A DNA stretch of 64,000 nt. Source: Anticarsia gemmatalis. Its lineage: Eukaryota > Arthropoda > Insecta > Lepidoptera > Erebidae. The notes beneath the pieces were generated by a model. That model had not been told where the DNA came from and made no database searches. It saw nothing but the letters and a program-made list of their open reading frames with translations. Position numbers and translations under genes: made by a program. Positions 1 to 12,500 of the stretch are shown in pieces. The stretch spans positions 7,936,001 through 8,000,000 of the forward strand of contig NC_134745.1 in assembly GCF_050436995.1 (NCBI RefSeq), in the 5' to 3' direction. Every line of letters begins with the position of its first letter. Position 1 is the stretch's first letter.

Positions 1-211
1 ACATAGGCACTATTTTCTTTGGGCCACTAATATTCTAGTTGGGTAAGTACTCCTTACTTTGGAAGTTCAGTTATTCTCAACAGCTAATAAATCGATTAAC
101 TTGTCAAAGTTTTGCGAACTTCGTCTGCCTTGAAATTCTAAGACCCATTCGTCTTTGATCGACTTAACAATAAGGTTTATAGTAAGAAATTATTATACTT
201 TTACATCTCTA

Positions 212-217
212 TTTATT
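212..217 (-). terminator. Candidate poly(A) signal of the ZAD zinc-finger gene
   Basis: AATAAA on the minus strand, about 190 bases after the stop codon at 409. It is the nearest canonical signal, so a short 3' UTR is likely. Bases 1-408 hold this UTR and nothing else I can identify. Confidence 0.45.
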
Positions 218-408
218 ACTACTAGCTACACTTACGTTCATTTAATGTCATAATAATATAATTTATAAGTTTCAAAAAATATATAATACAACAAAATTGT
301 AATTACATAATATTCAAACTATTTAAATAACTAAGTTTTCTAATACAGTAACATTTAAAAATACTAACAGTTTGTAAGAACAGCAGGATACAGTGTTAAC
401 AGTGTAAA

Positions 409-3400
409 TTATATAGCCTCAACTTCATTCTTTGTTATCGCAACATTCACATTTGGCACGTCGTTCTTTATGTATTCCTGGAAATAAGAAAATGATTGAA
501 TTTATTTTGCCAATAATATTTGATAATTACTATATACGGCATAGCGACTGAATCAATCTGGAAATGGGTGATCATATTTTGTTTTCCAATTTTTAAGACT
601 TCAGCTTCTGCTACTGAACGTTAAGCCTCTTAAAATAACGTTGTTGAGAAATTATTGAACATTAAATAAACTTTGTTTTTTTTAATACTCATAACGTCCA
701 AGTATTGAGGATCCCTTCGCAATGCTAAGACGAAACGAAATTCTGAATCTAAAATTGGTTTCAGTCCTTTGTGAACGCCCTTTCACAAAGGACTGACTGA
801 CTGAAACCCTATGCTTGTATGCCTATACTTGCTACTCGAGTGCTTTTTACTACACCCAGGAATATGAGCGTTCATGTTGATTCTTACACACCAATATCGT
901 GTATAAAAAAAATACTAAAGTATAACATGACTAGACTAGACTAGACTACCTGGTCATTTAGGCGCAAAAAGAAGCTAGTCTAAAATGTACCTGTTCCATG
1001 GCGACGTGGTTGTGGTTGTGGTTGTAGTTGTTGTAGGAGTCGTGCGCCTGCGCCGCGATCTTGTCGGGGTGACAGCGCAGGCGGTGCGAGCGCAGCGTGG
1101 AGGCGTAGCTGAAGCGCTCGTCGCACCACTTGCACGTCAGCGGCTTGTCGCCCGTGTGCGTGTACATGTGCACCTGAACACACACACACACACCACCGTG
1201 TCACCGTGTCATTGTACACGAATTATATGGATAGAATGAACTAGAAATATTTGCTCTTGGTTGTCTTTATAATAACTCTAGCGTATTATTATCAGTGAGT
1301 GTACACGTACGCGTACAATCAGTAACAGAAAGTCGGTTGACAACAGAATATTTCCAAAACCTCTTTATTTTGTAACTCCAATGAGTTTCAAAACCAAATC
1401 CAGTCGAAACAGGTTGGAATAAAAAAATTATTTGAATTGAATTTTCAACTTTCTCCTTAATGGAGTAACAAGCAAAATAATGTTAGAATACAGGGTACAA
1501 AGATTGTATAATATTAAGCCACTTTTGTAGCCTACTGCACACTGAAGAAAGAGAACCATTCAATTATACCTGGTGGGAAATGTCCCATAAAATGTAATAC
1601 AGATAAACGAACCTTCAAAGTCTGTCTCCTCTTGAAGGCTTTATTACAGTAAGCGCAAACATGTTTGCATTTATCTTCGTGCACCAGTAGATGTTTGCGC
1701 AAGGTACGGCGACTGTTCAGTATGCGCCGGCAGATGTAGCACTCGTACGACGTCTCCTCGTGAGTGTCGATGTGCGTCTTGAGATTCGAATACGTTTTGA
1801 ACCTGTCAATAAGAGTCGTTAGAATAACTAATGAACCAAAATTTCAAAGAAAAAATTCTGATCAACATTTCTCTATTGAAACTTGTATTTATAAGCTCTA
1901 CAAAAAGGACAAAGAATGATTTCACTCACAATTTTTAATCTTGTCCTATTAGTACTTTAGTTTAAAAATGCTATACAAATAAAACCTTTAAAATAAATGC
2001 GCGCCTAACGTAAATATGCGAATTCACCGTCTACTCTTATACGTCTTTAAAATTCATCAACTGCAGTCTGTTTGTGCTAGCATTAAAGATGATTAAAATG
2101 AGGCGTGATAAAATGGCCGCCTTTACACACTCTATCGCACATTCTCAGGAGCGCACATGATTACACGCGGTAAAGCAGCGCGGTCTTCCCTTGCAATGAT
2201 GAGCTCGGCGCGTGGTCTTGTGCGCGATTGTTGTTTCATGTGCGATAGAGTGTGTGTGAAAATGGGGCTATTGGGTTTTGTAAATACATACGATTTAGAA
2301 CATTTCCTGCAGGTGAAAGGTTTTTCATCGCTGTGTATAGCGCGGTGCTGGCGCAGCTCGCCATTGGTGCCGCACGCGTACCCGCACAGATCGCACACGT
2401 AGCCCTTGATCTTGTCGTGTACTACCCGCTTGTGGGACGCCGCCGACGAACGAGTTGTAAACCTGACGATATAGAAAATATTAGTATTCAGCAAAAAGTA
2501 ATTAATCACAGTTATAATTTTTATGCTGTAGAATGAATGTGCCAAAGCAACTGTAAGCACCATTACCAGTTCTTGGGAATATTTGATTAATTTGTTCACA
2601 AATTATGCTACTCTAAGGTTTATTCTTCTGTAAAAATTCGAAGTGATATGGAAAACCCTAGCCGATTTTTAGTTTAAGTTTAATCTCACGACAAAATATT
2701 TTAAATTGGACCTAGCTTTTACATAATAATAAAGTAAGTCAGATTGACCCCATACGATGAAAAGCCTCCTTTTGTGGAAGTTGTTTAAAGAGGCTGCTGT
2801 TTTCTAGAATTTCAACTAATTTAATAAGTGTAGTATCGAGTGGAACCTAGATGAAGCCAGTCAGAAAAAAACATTGTACTTACTTCATATTGCACATTTC
2901 GCAGTGATATATCTTGCGTTCTTCTATGGGTATGTGTGATCTCTCGTGTGACTTCAGCGCGTCCTTAGTAGTGAATATTTTATTGCAATTAGAACATATG
3001 TACTTTCGTTCACTTTTTGGTATATGTCTCATTTTATGTTTATTCAAGGCTGACAAAGTCTTAGTTATTCGTGGGCACTGGTCGCACCTGAAAGAAAGAT
3101 TGTTTTAATATTATTCTTCTCAAAAAGTCTTAAAACTAGTGAACTCAGCAACTATCGTTCAGCTCAAACTCAAAGCCTAATACTTTTTCTGGACATCATT
3201 AACAATTTTGTCCTAGTTCAACCAATTTACACAAAACTTAATTAAACACTTTCGTGAATCAATCACATTGTCTATTTTTTAAACTTTCCTGAAAACGTTA
3301 CGATCATCATAGAGATAATCACGAACACGAAGAATGATTTGACAGACTGTTTTATGTTTAATGATAATACGGGTACTTACGCAAGTGTATTGGGGTTCCT

Positions 3401-6002
3401 ATGGTCCTGTACATGTTTGTACATAACAGATTTAGATTTAAGTGTTATACCGCAGCTACAAGAAACTGTGGTCTTTATTTTGTGCATTTTATCGCAATGA
3501 GCCCTCAAACGATACCAACTTGAAAATTCCTTTTGACACTTTGGACAAATGAACCTGTAAATCACAAAGATATTTTGTTACAACTGCTTTTCATCTATAA
3601 AGCCGAGATTCAGTAATTTGTGCTTGTTTATTGTCCATTATGTTGTCTTTTTAGCTTAGAGAATACGAAATGAGACAGAACTGTAAAATTTGACAAACTT
3701 TTCTCTCCTACTACCTCTACCCACCCCTATTTCTACTGCCCTACGGCTGGGCAAGGGTCTTTTCCTAAACAAGGGAAAGGTTAGGCCTTGAGTCCACCAC
3801 TCTCAAAAAATTATTAAACATATTTTTAATCATGCTCTGTTTTATCACTATGTTTTCCTCAGCAAGTCATAATTATTTCTAATACTTAATACAAACACAA
3901 AAAACTTGAATGAAATCTTAAACCAAACAAAAATATAATTTAAAAGCAATCATTACATAAACTTACCTTATAAAATCTTTAACATTTAGGTTTGCATATT
4001 TTATTTCTTGCTTCTCATCTTCATTTTCATTCTCATTGTCATTGTCATTTTCAGAGGCCTTCTTTAGCTGTCTACTTTGTACTTTATGATCTGATACGTG
4101 TTTGTATAGAACACTTTTAGATCGTACAACAAAACCACAGAGACAAAACACAAACGGTTTGCTTTTGTGTTTTGTTCCATAATGTGCTCTTAAAGCACTC
4201 CATGATTTCATTTTTTCTTCACAAAAGTTACACTTGAGCCTGGGGACACAAACATATCTTGATTAAATGCTGCCTCTTAGTACTGGTAATGCCCTAACCT
4301 TGCATTAAGTGCATCTGGTAATTGCACTTAACTGCAAGCTTGAGACTTTGGGTATAATACAAAAGATATCTTATTATTTATTTATTTATTTACAACTCCT
4401 ATGCACATTGTAATGTATTAAGATAATCAATCAAATTTCAGGAATAATAAGGGACCTTTAATACTGCAATCTAGGACACTGGAATTAAGTAAAGATGTTA
4501 ATAGAATCAATTCATAATTCAGTACTTACTTTACAAAATCCTTAACTTTTAAATTGGGTTTTTTTAAGACTTTATTGAATTCTTCTGCTTCTTCTTCCGT
4601 TATATCTTTCTTTCTCATTTGTTTCATTTTCACATCTTTCAGTGCTGCAATAGCTACATTCTCAAAGAAATCATCATCTGTGTCATCATCTTCATCATCA
4701 TCATCATCGTTGTTGTGATGATCAACATCATCGTTATTCAGATCTATGTCATGATTATCACTTGTTTCTGGATAGGCATCAATGACTGACAAAGCGGCTT
4801 CATCACTTAGGGCAGCTGTAATCATATTAAATGGTTGTGGGCTATTGGTTCACAGATGTAATTTTAAGAGTTAAATCTGGTTCTATATGACAAGAGTCAA
4901 AACAAATTGATTTTATGGTCAGGAAATAAGTATTGTGAGTGATAAATTTCAACAGAACATCTAAAATGAAATACTTACAAACAATATCATCAGCTGTCAC
5001 TTCATCCTTGACCTGAAACACAAATTATTATACATTTAAAGATGGAGATAGTACACTATAGAACACATGCACACTATAGGAAAATATTACTTTCAATCAT
5101 GGAGGAAGGTATGGCCATCATCATATAATTGAGACTCAGATGACTGTGGTGTAGCAATTTATAGCAATTTAATTCCTACTATAGTTAGTACTATTCCTAC
5201 ATTTCTAAAAATATATTTGCTTTATTTTAAATTTTGAGCCATACCAGTACACAAAATAGATACATAAATGCTCACTCAGATCATAAATGTACATGAGATA
5301 ATGATTTTGAATATTATACATCAAAACATAAACAGGTATGCTGATGATATTATAATACAGTAATAGAATATAATTGGATAATTGAGATACCCTCTTAATT
5401 ATAAGGTATGGTCTAAAAAGTACTATGTTTTTACTCACCTCAGTTTTGATGACAGACACCCCAAAATCCACTGGCAGTTTTTCAAGTTTTATTTGCAGTG
5501 TTTTAAAACTATCTTCATGCATCCGTTTTAAAGTATCTTGAGCTTTATAGCATTCAAGTACAAACAGTTGAAATGAAATCATTTTTTCTTCACAATCTAT
5601 ACAAATTTTTGTTGGTAAATGATCACTTTCATATACCTAAAACAAAGAGTACATAAGAAACATTTTAGAATGTTTAGAGACACAGATGTTTGTACAATAT
5701 ACTCAGAGACCTTTTATTATTTTTATGGGCCACGTATAATAAAATTGTCGTTCGTTTAATAAACTTATTTAGTTTTATAAGTTTCAAAACATTGCCTATT
5801 TCAGAATAGTATAGTTTTACTAAAGTAAGTACATGCTAAGTAAGAGGAAGGATTACTAACACTTATAGTGCGATAAGATACTTACCATTATTTGTATAAA
5901 GTCTTGAATTAGTTTTAAAACATTTCTATTGCTTTCTTCTAACAAATCTTTTGAAAAATCGTCTTTTTTTGCACATAATCTACACAAGTCTTTAAGAGCC
6001 AT
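409..6002 (-). CDS. ZAD-C2H2 zinc-finger transcription factor (grauzone-like), 11 exons
   Basis: Probable DNA-binding nuclear protein of about 632 residues. Coding exons in transcript order: 5886-6002, 5439-5636, 4979-5012, 4530-4815, 3967-4239, 3381-3554, 2884-3087, 2292-2462, 1613-1802, 991-1173, 409-477. All have GT-AG borders and the phases join cleanly. The N-terminus begins MALKDLCRLC; C7 and C10 with C51 and C54 form the zinc-coordinating ZAD, a dimerisation domain typical of insect zinc-finger proteins. An acidic, Asp/Asn-rich linker (exon 4) follows, then twelve C2H2-type fingers in exons 5-10 and a short tail ending EVEAI. Two fingers (exons 5 and 6) have a C-x-C first half, and these two exons look like duplicates of each other. 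The TGEKP-like linker THTGDKP precedes the last finger. The grauzone-like label rests on the ZAD plus the alternating W-x2-L-x2-H and C-x-C fingers. The target genes cannot be told. The gene is head-to-head with the Rca1-like gene. Confidence 0.9.
757..808. repeat. Imperfect hairpin in the last intron of the ZAD gene
   Basis: The arm CAGTCCTTTGTGAA at 762-775 pairs perfectly with TTCACAAAGGACTG at 782-795 across a six-base loop. After a five-base bulge, GGTTTCAG at 757-764 can pair with CTGAAACC at 801-808. It sits between exons 991-1173 and 409-477. It could be a MITE remnant or a short stem-loop RNA; nothing shows expression. Confidence 0.6.
3711..3800. repeat. Fragment of a common lepidopteran interspersed repeat
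   Basis: The segment containing CTGCCCTACGGCTGGGCAAG and, further on, GGTTAGGCCTTGAGTCCACC matches from memory a motif found many times in moth and butterfly genomes, probably the 3' end of a non-LTR element or SINE. It lies in the intron between exons 3967-4239 and 3381-3554 of the ZAD gene. No termini or coding capacity are visible. A repeat-library search would settle the family. Confidence 0.5.
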
Positions 6003-6613
6003 TTTGACAACCGCTTTCAAATAAATTCATGAAATCTACGCTGCCAATAAATCAGTGTACAAATAACAATTTAAAATATTAATCTACATTGTACTTAACA
6101 ATGAAATGCACCGAAAATGAAATCCAATTGTTGTAAAATCACAGTATTTTTTATTGATATCCACGACCACAGACAGCTAAATTATAGAATTCGTGTAAAA
6201 TCTGTCAATCAAAAGCAAGCGTCAGTCAAATATCGCACAGATGAATTATTAATATACTTGTAGCACATATTATTGATAAGCGATATTTCATGTCTGGATT
6301 TAATATTCACTATATTCATAATCATAAAATAATAATCTTATTATTAAGTACCTACGCAGGTAAAATAACTGAATGTACAGGTAGCTTAATTGGTAAAGAT
6401 TCGAGCACAAATTACCAACCAATGTTAAAATCAAACTATAATTATAATAAAAGCATTATTTAAAACACGTCTTTTTTATTTATAAAATGCATCAATTTCG
6501 TTTAATTACATGTAAAGACTCTAAAATTATAAAACAATGCAGTAGAGATACAGACAGAATAGCTGACACTTAACAGATAAAGTGAATAAATAAGTAGGTA
6601 TAAGGATATCTAA
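6003..6613. other. Divergent upstream region between the ZAD and Rca1-like genes
   Basis: AT-rich, without a supportable coding exon. It must hold the promoter of the ZAD gene, but I see no convincing TATA box. Around 6380-6400 there is a short tRNA A-box-like stretch (TAGCTTAATTGGTAAAG), possibly a decayed SINE. Confidence 0.4.
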
Positions 6614-7513
6614 TCACTACATAGTATAAAACAAAGTCGCCCATTTTGTCTGTAGTCCCTTCGTATGCATAAAACTTTAAAACTACGCAACGGATTTTGA
6701 TGCGGTTTTCACTAATAGAAAGAGTATTTTCTCCGACAGGTTTTTATATATAATTGAAATACATTGAAACTATATTAGCTGAGTTATAGCGATTTATGTC
6801 CAAGAAGTCAGAAAAAAAATCTAATTGAAGATTGCATTTGTGCGTGCGCCGCTTATACCGTTGGATACAAGTAAGAACAATGTATAGCAAAAACATTGGT
6901 CTTTATTAGTTCTACAAAAAAGTCCGCGATGACATATATCCAGCTTTTTTATTTAAGTAACAAAAACTACTTTTCTGTATTAAAAAAATATTTAATTCGT
7001 TGGGTGATGTTTAACTGGTGATATAACCAATAATACATATATCCTTATCAAAATAAGTAAGTTCATCATCACGAGCATTTAATTTAGATTATTTTTGCAG
7101 TTTACAGTGTGTTATTTAGACATATAGTTTAGGAGATATCACGATATTAGTATTGCGGCACGGTACGGGCCGGCCGCGGCGGCGGGGGCAGCGTCCCTAT
7201 AAATAGCGCGTCGGCGAAAAAACGGTACATAAAAAATAAATAATATTAAAAAGTAGGTACTACGACTTTGATCTATACATATAAGACAAAAAAAAAATCT
7301 GTACATTACTAAAATATTTTTTCCAAAAACTGATAGGGGGGGGGGATCAAAGAAGAGTCACAGAAACCAAAAAACATTTTAATATTTTAAACGCGGTTAA
7401 GGGAAAGAGAAGTTATTGTGAATTGAAAATTAGTATCCAATATGTGTTGGTGCGTTGACTGTATTTGTCGAAGTAGCGGGATACACGCAAACGAAGTTGC
7501 GCGGGTCAGCTAG
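6614..7513 (+). mobile_element. Non-autonomous Helitron, 900 bp
   Basis: The 5' end is TC followed by ACTACATAGTATAAAAC and a segment ending ACTACGCAACGGATTTTGATG, a familiar lepidopteran Helitron start. The 3' end is a small hairpin, CGCAA-ACGAAG-TTGCG, followed by CGGGTCAGCTAG, matching the CTRR terminus. The base before TC is A and the base after CTAG is T, the usual Helitron target, with no duplication. There is no Rep/helicase coding region. A GC-rich insert sits at about 7154-7222. The element separates the promoters of two divergent genes. Confidence 0.75.
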
Positions 7514-8014
7514 TATATTATAAAGCTTTAGCTCTATAAGATTTAATAAAAAGTAAAAAGAAACTTCTGTGTTATGTATCTAAAATTAAAATATATATTA
7601 GAATTTTTATTAACTTGGATCCTTTTCAAATCATCCTATGTATTCGAATTCGTCTATGTCTGTCTATGGCATTTTTAACTGACACTGTCGAGATTCTCTC
7701 CCATCAATTTGTTCAACCATAGATAGTAGTTTGATACATAGGATTCTTGGATTGTTTCGGATTGTTTGCTGATTGTTAACTGTGCAATTCTTCTCTTGGT
7801 AAACTATGAAATTTTGGTGCCGATTATGTTTTCTTGTGTTTACAAGATGAAAACAGTTGAGTATTGTGGCATATGCTGATAGAGTATCGTAGCTTTCGAT
7901 CGTGTGTGTATCTCACATAGAATGTTGTGAACAATTTCTAACTTGAAAAGAACTAGATTCTGATTTTTACCATGGGACTATAGTAGAAGGCCTACTCTTT
8001 ACGATCATCAAATA

Positions 8015-9545
8015 ATGGCCGTACACTCTGAGTATGCGGAGACCACCATGTCGGCATTATCTTATGAAAATATCAACTACTACAGGAATGAAGACAGTGG
8101 CTATCACACATCATTTACTCCCGGTTCGTTTGATCATTCTGATCTTTCTAGTGAGTTTCTTGATCAATCAACGACACCTTACATTAATGTGACCCCGGAT
8201 TTGAACGTCCGACGGCTTTCAAGGTACGGCCCGCTAAAACCACGCAATGACATTTCAACGGACACTTCGCCATCGAGACGCGGCATCAAGCGGCCTCATC
8301 CTGGTACTGAGGTCGCCAAACAAACAATACCAACACCAACAACAGTGATAGCAGGTCAAATTGAAAGTCTAGAGGTTTGTGAAGATAAAGAAAACACCAC
8401 AATATGCATCCTACCAGAAAGTCCTCGCCGAGTCAAAACAAACACAAGATTTATCTGCAGATTGAAAGTCTCTGAACCAATATTGCCATATCCTATTACA
8501 CCAGTCAAACGGGATTGTAACCCAAACTCATGCAAATCTGCAAAGAAACTTGACTTCTCAATACATACACTCACATGTAAAAAGCATGAGCTTGAGCCAG
8601 TTCCTGAGGAAAGACCTAAAGTGCAGGAAAAACCTCTAGTGAGACCTAACCAAAAAATAGATATTCTTAGTTTGTTACATGAAGCAAGGGCTATACCAGC
8701 ACTCACTAATATACTTCAAAATCTAAACCACGAAGACAGCTATAAGTTTTGTTTTGTTAGCAAATCATGGTACCAGATATGGAAAACATATACTCGTAAA
8801 GTAAGGAAGATTGAATTAAGGCAATACTTAAGAACAGCTCAAGAAAACCAGGAGAATTGTGGAAGAGATAAAAATTATAGAGTATACAATAAGTATTTCG
8901 GTGGATGTCTTAAGGAAATTCACAATGAGATAATTGAGGAACCCGCAAGCACTGCCCCTGTGAGCCCACCACATTCACCAAGATCAAACAGATTCAGGAA
9001 GTTTACCAAGGTAACTAATATTATTATCAATGTTTTATGTAGGTATTTCACAACTGTCTATTACAGTTATGTCATACAATCCTCATCTCTAAAATGTCTT
9101 ATCAACTATAATTTTAAACCATATATCTGTCTTAAAAAAATTGTCCTATAAATGAGATGAGGCCTCTTATTTGTAAGAAATCAAGAATATGATAGAGGTT
9201 TAACATCAATTAAATACTCATTATCTTGTCTTCGTGTCTTCTAGTATGAAGAATAACATTTTGGTATTGTTCTAGTCTGCTTCGCGGGATTCAAGATTGC
9301 AGCTACCGTGTGTACGATGTTCACATCCTGCTAAGGTAACAGAAGAAGTAACTGGTGAGGAATGGGTTGAGTGCACCAGTGTTACATGCTCATATCAGTT
9401 CTGTAGATCATGCCGCTCTGACAGACATCCAGGTAAGAGCTGTTCTCAGTATGATCTTGATGCTCCAAGTCCCTCAAAGAGAAAAAAGTGTGCATATGCT
9501 GTAGGGACAATGAAAAGCAAAAGAAACTTACGTAGATTATTGTGA
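8015..9545 (+). CDS. Rca1: Rca1/Emi1-like APC/C inhibitor (F-box + zinc-binding region)
   Basis: About 421 residues from exons 8015-9010 and 9276-9545. The family (FBXO5/FBXO43, fly Rca1) restrains the anaphase-promoting complex so that cyclins accumulate before mitosis or during meiosis. An F-box-like segment lies near residues 213-256 (ILSLLHEARAIPALTNIL). Exon 2 encodes a C6HC zinc-binding region with ligands C344, C347, C365, C370, C375, C378, H383 and C388. The protein ends RRLL, matching the RL tail with which Emi1-type proteins dock on the APC/C. An N-terminal DSGYHTS at residues 27-33 resembles a beta-TrCP phosphodegron. The first ATG (8015) has A at -3 and G at +4; the in-frame ATG at 8048 has an even better context (ACCACCATG) and could also be used. 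The N-terminal half is poorly conserved and Ser/Pro-rich, as expected. Confidence 0.85.
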
Positions 9546-12500
9546 TATAATATAAATGTGGAAAACTTAATTTCTATTACATTCCTTGTTTTGAGATTGG
9601 GTTAAGTAATTAATTAGAAATTGAAATTACGAAATATTTGAGATTTAAGGGGATCTACCCATGTCTGATATTGTGCCATTTTTTTTTGTCATATTTTGTA
9701 TCACAGCCATTAGTGTATGTATGTAAAAACCTAAAGTAATATTAAATTGGTGCTGTTTAATCAATGGCAGACTAAATCATATGACCAATTAAACCTGAAC
9801 ATGTTGTGTACACTCCCCAGTATATTGATAAAGTTTAAGTAATATCATATTAATTGGTTAAAGAGAGCAAGTTTTATAACAGTTCTGTTAGTCAGATTAA
9901 AACCTTCTCTTAAGTGCTGTCTTAAATGTACTTTTGGTTGTCATGACCTCTTTTAAATCATAATGCTTTAAAATGTGCCATATACAAGTTTTTCAAGAAT
10001 AGACTTAATATTTTAAAACACAACAATTATTGCCATCAATACTACTATTGCAAGTGCATAGTGTTTCAGAGGTCAAAAGTAATCCACCCTTTCCAGCCAT
10101 TGATCAAAGAGCACATTTTAATATTTACTAGGCTTTCTAATGAATCAATGTTCACACTAGTGTATCACAATGTTGGTATAATAATCCGCCTGGCAGTTTT
10201 AATTTAAGTATATTTAGTCAAGAATTCCTACGGGTGTACTTGTTTAATGAATCTGCATTATGTTAGAAGTCATCACAAACACCTCATTTTAATATTTTTT
10301 ATTGTTTTATATGATAACAATTTTTCGTCGTCGATAGAGTCTTGGGCATTGAAATGTGAAGTGGTTCTATACTAACATAATATGAAGCATTTCTGTTTAA
10401 CTAATACAATAGCCATACACTGTCTGATATAATAACTTGTTATCGAAGAGTCTGTCAGCGTTGATAAATTGTTATCGTGTCGAACAAAGAAAAATGCTCT
10501 AATTTGCATTCTAATAATTTTAAACAGATATTTCTCTCTTTGTAATGAAATTTCTTGATTGCATTTATAATTTTAATGCTCTCTTTTATTCATCACTATT
10601 ATTTATTAATTTTAGTCGTTTTAATATTAGTCTGGTGTTCAAGAGCCTAGTAGGTTTGTCTGATTTAAATTAGACTTTTAGATTGTTTTTACATATGCCT
10701 ACTGAACATACAAATAGCCATATTATTTGTTAGTCGTAGCAATATTATTCGTAGATAGCCATTACTGTATGAAACATTTTTAAAAACAAATATTACTAAA
10801 TACTAGGGTCGGCCGCTAATCGCTACCTGTCTTGGTTTATTCTACATTACTTTTGTATACAATGTTCAACTTCAACAATCTGTCGATCAGTCGTTTTCCA
10901 TTCCTAGAGGCAGACAACATCGATCATACTACGTTTATGGATTTTACCTATAAAGTTGTAGTAAAAAAAGGTTTTATTTTCATGTAAAATATCGCCAGGA
11001 AAAATTTATTGGATAGGCAGATAATATGGTGCGATATACAAGTAAAGTGCTGTTTTGTAATTAATTAAGTTCAATCTAAATTTTGTGAATAAAAAAAATC
11101 GTAAGCAATATCCAATGGTTCATATTAATGGCAGTGTAGAGGGTGAGGCTTAACTCGCAGGACACGGTACGATAGCACGTTACAAATGGACAGCTGCCGC
11201 TTTCCGTTACGCACCTATTATTATGCATACGGGGTAAAAACCAGACAGTTGATAAAATACGCTCGATGACGGCTTCGATATTCACAGTCAGACGTACAGA
11301 AATGCTCTATCGAATTATTTTTAAACTATATTTTATTGCTTAAATTTTAAAGAATTTTCTCAGACTCTTTTTATGAACCGTCGTTGTTATATTGGCAATT
11401 GTAATTTTGACCTTTAGAAACGGTAATTTCGACCTTAAGCAAAAAAACTTACGTCCAAAAAATTGGAACTAAAAAACAGAATTACCCATACAACGTACAT
11501 AGTGCAATGTAAGTCAATGCCTAAAACCGTACCTTATTATATGTTTCTTGGGTCATGTTCATCAGGGAAATATCAATCTACGCTATTTTACAAAGCTATG
11601 ATTTCGTTTATCTATATAAAAATAAATGAATCACCGAAATATATGTACGCGCATAACCTTTGAACAATTAAACCAATGTGTATAATTCTTATTAATATAT
11701 AATTCTTGTTTGTCGATGGGATCAAAATTCCCACAGGAATGGAATCAACGGGGTAAAATTGTACTATGCCCGGACGACTTCGGGCCGGTCCGCATTGAAT
11801 AATTTTGTAACTAAGTCCTTATGACGTGTACCTTGCGATACAATTTCCATGGACGGTAATTACAAACTAAGGACTTCCTTTAAATAATTTCCCTTCATTA
11901 GAATACACACTTTTAAAAGAAGTTGATATGCTATCAATAAAAATAAAAACACTTTAGATCTAAGCTTCTGCCGTTACGTACCGGTGGGAATTGAATTGTA
12001 TCGTATGCTTTAGTTCTTTACTTTATCTCTTATTTCTAGACTTAGGTTTATTCGCTCGCTGATATTTCTCGAATTTAACTACTGGAAGACTTGATTTTTA
12101 TTGTATTTGTAAGCAGGTGTATCTGTGAACATTCCTAGTCTTTTGAATAATAAGTTCAAGCTAACTTCCTTATTCAAGGATAATTTGTCAATATCTCTCG
12201 TGTTATGCTAATCATTATGGAAATACGGTTGGCTAAAAAACTGAGCTTTTAGGTCATCACTAGAATCTCTATTAAGGCTCAAAATGCCTATCAATGTCTG
12301 TTTAATTTAGTTAGTTTACGATTTTACGTGATGCCTGATGTTATGTACATTTTAATCAATGGGAAACCCACTTAAATACCAGTGTTAAGACTAGATTTTT
12401 GCACACTATCTAAGACATATAATAACGTTGACGTTAATTTAAAAACGAAAAAGAGTAAACTTTTTGATTTGTAAGTTATGTAGTAGAGTGTGGATTTACT

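Noticed and set aside
985..1239. Plus-strand open frame rich in Val/Arg
   Set aside because: It is antisense to the real zinc-finger exon 991-1173; the NHNHNH/NNYNN codons read backwards give the Val run.
8356..8706. Minus-strand open frame of 116 codons
   Set aside because: Antisense shadow of the first Rca1-like exon; no start context, splice partners or domain.
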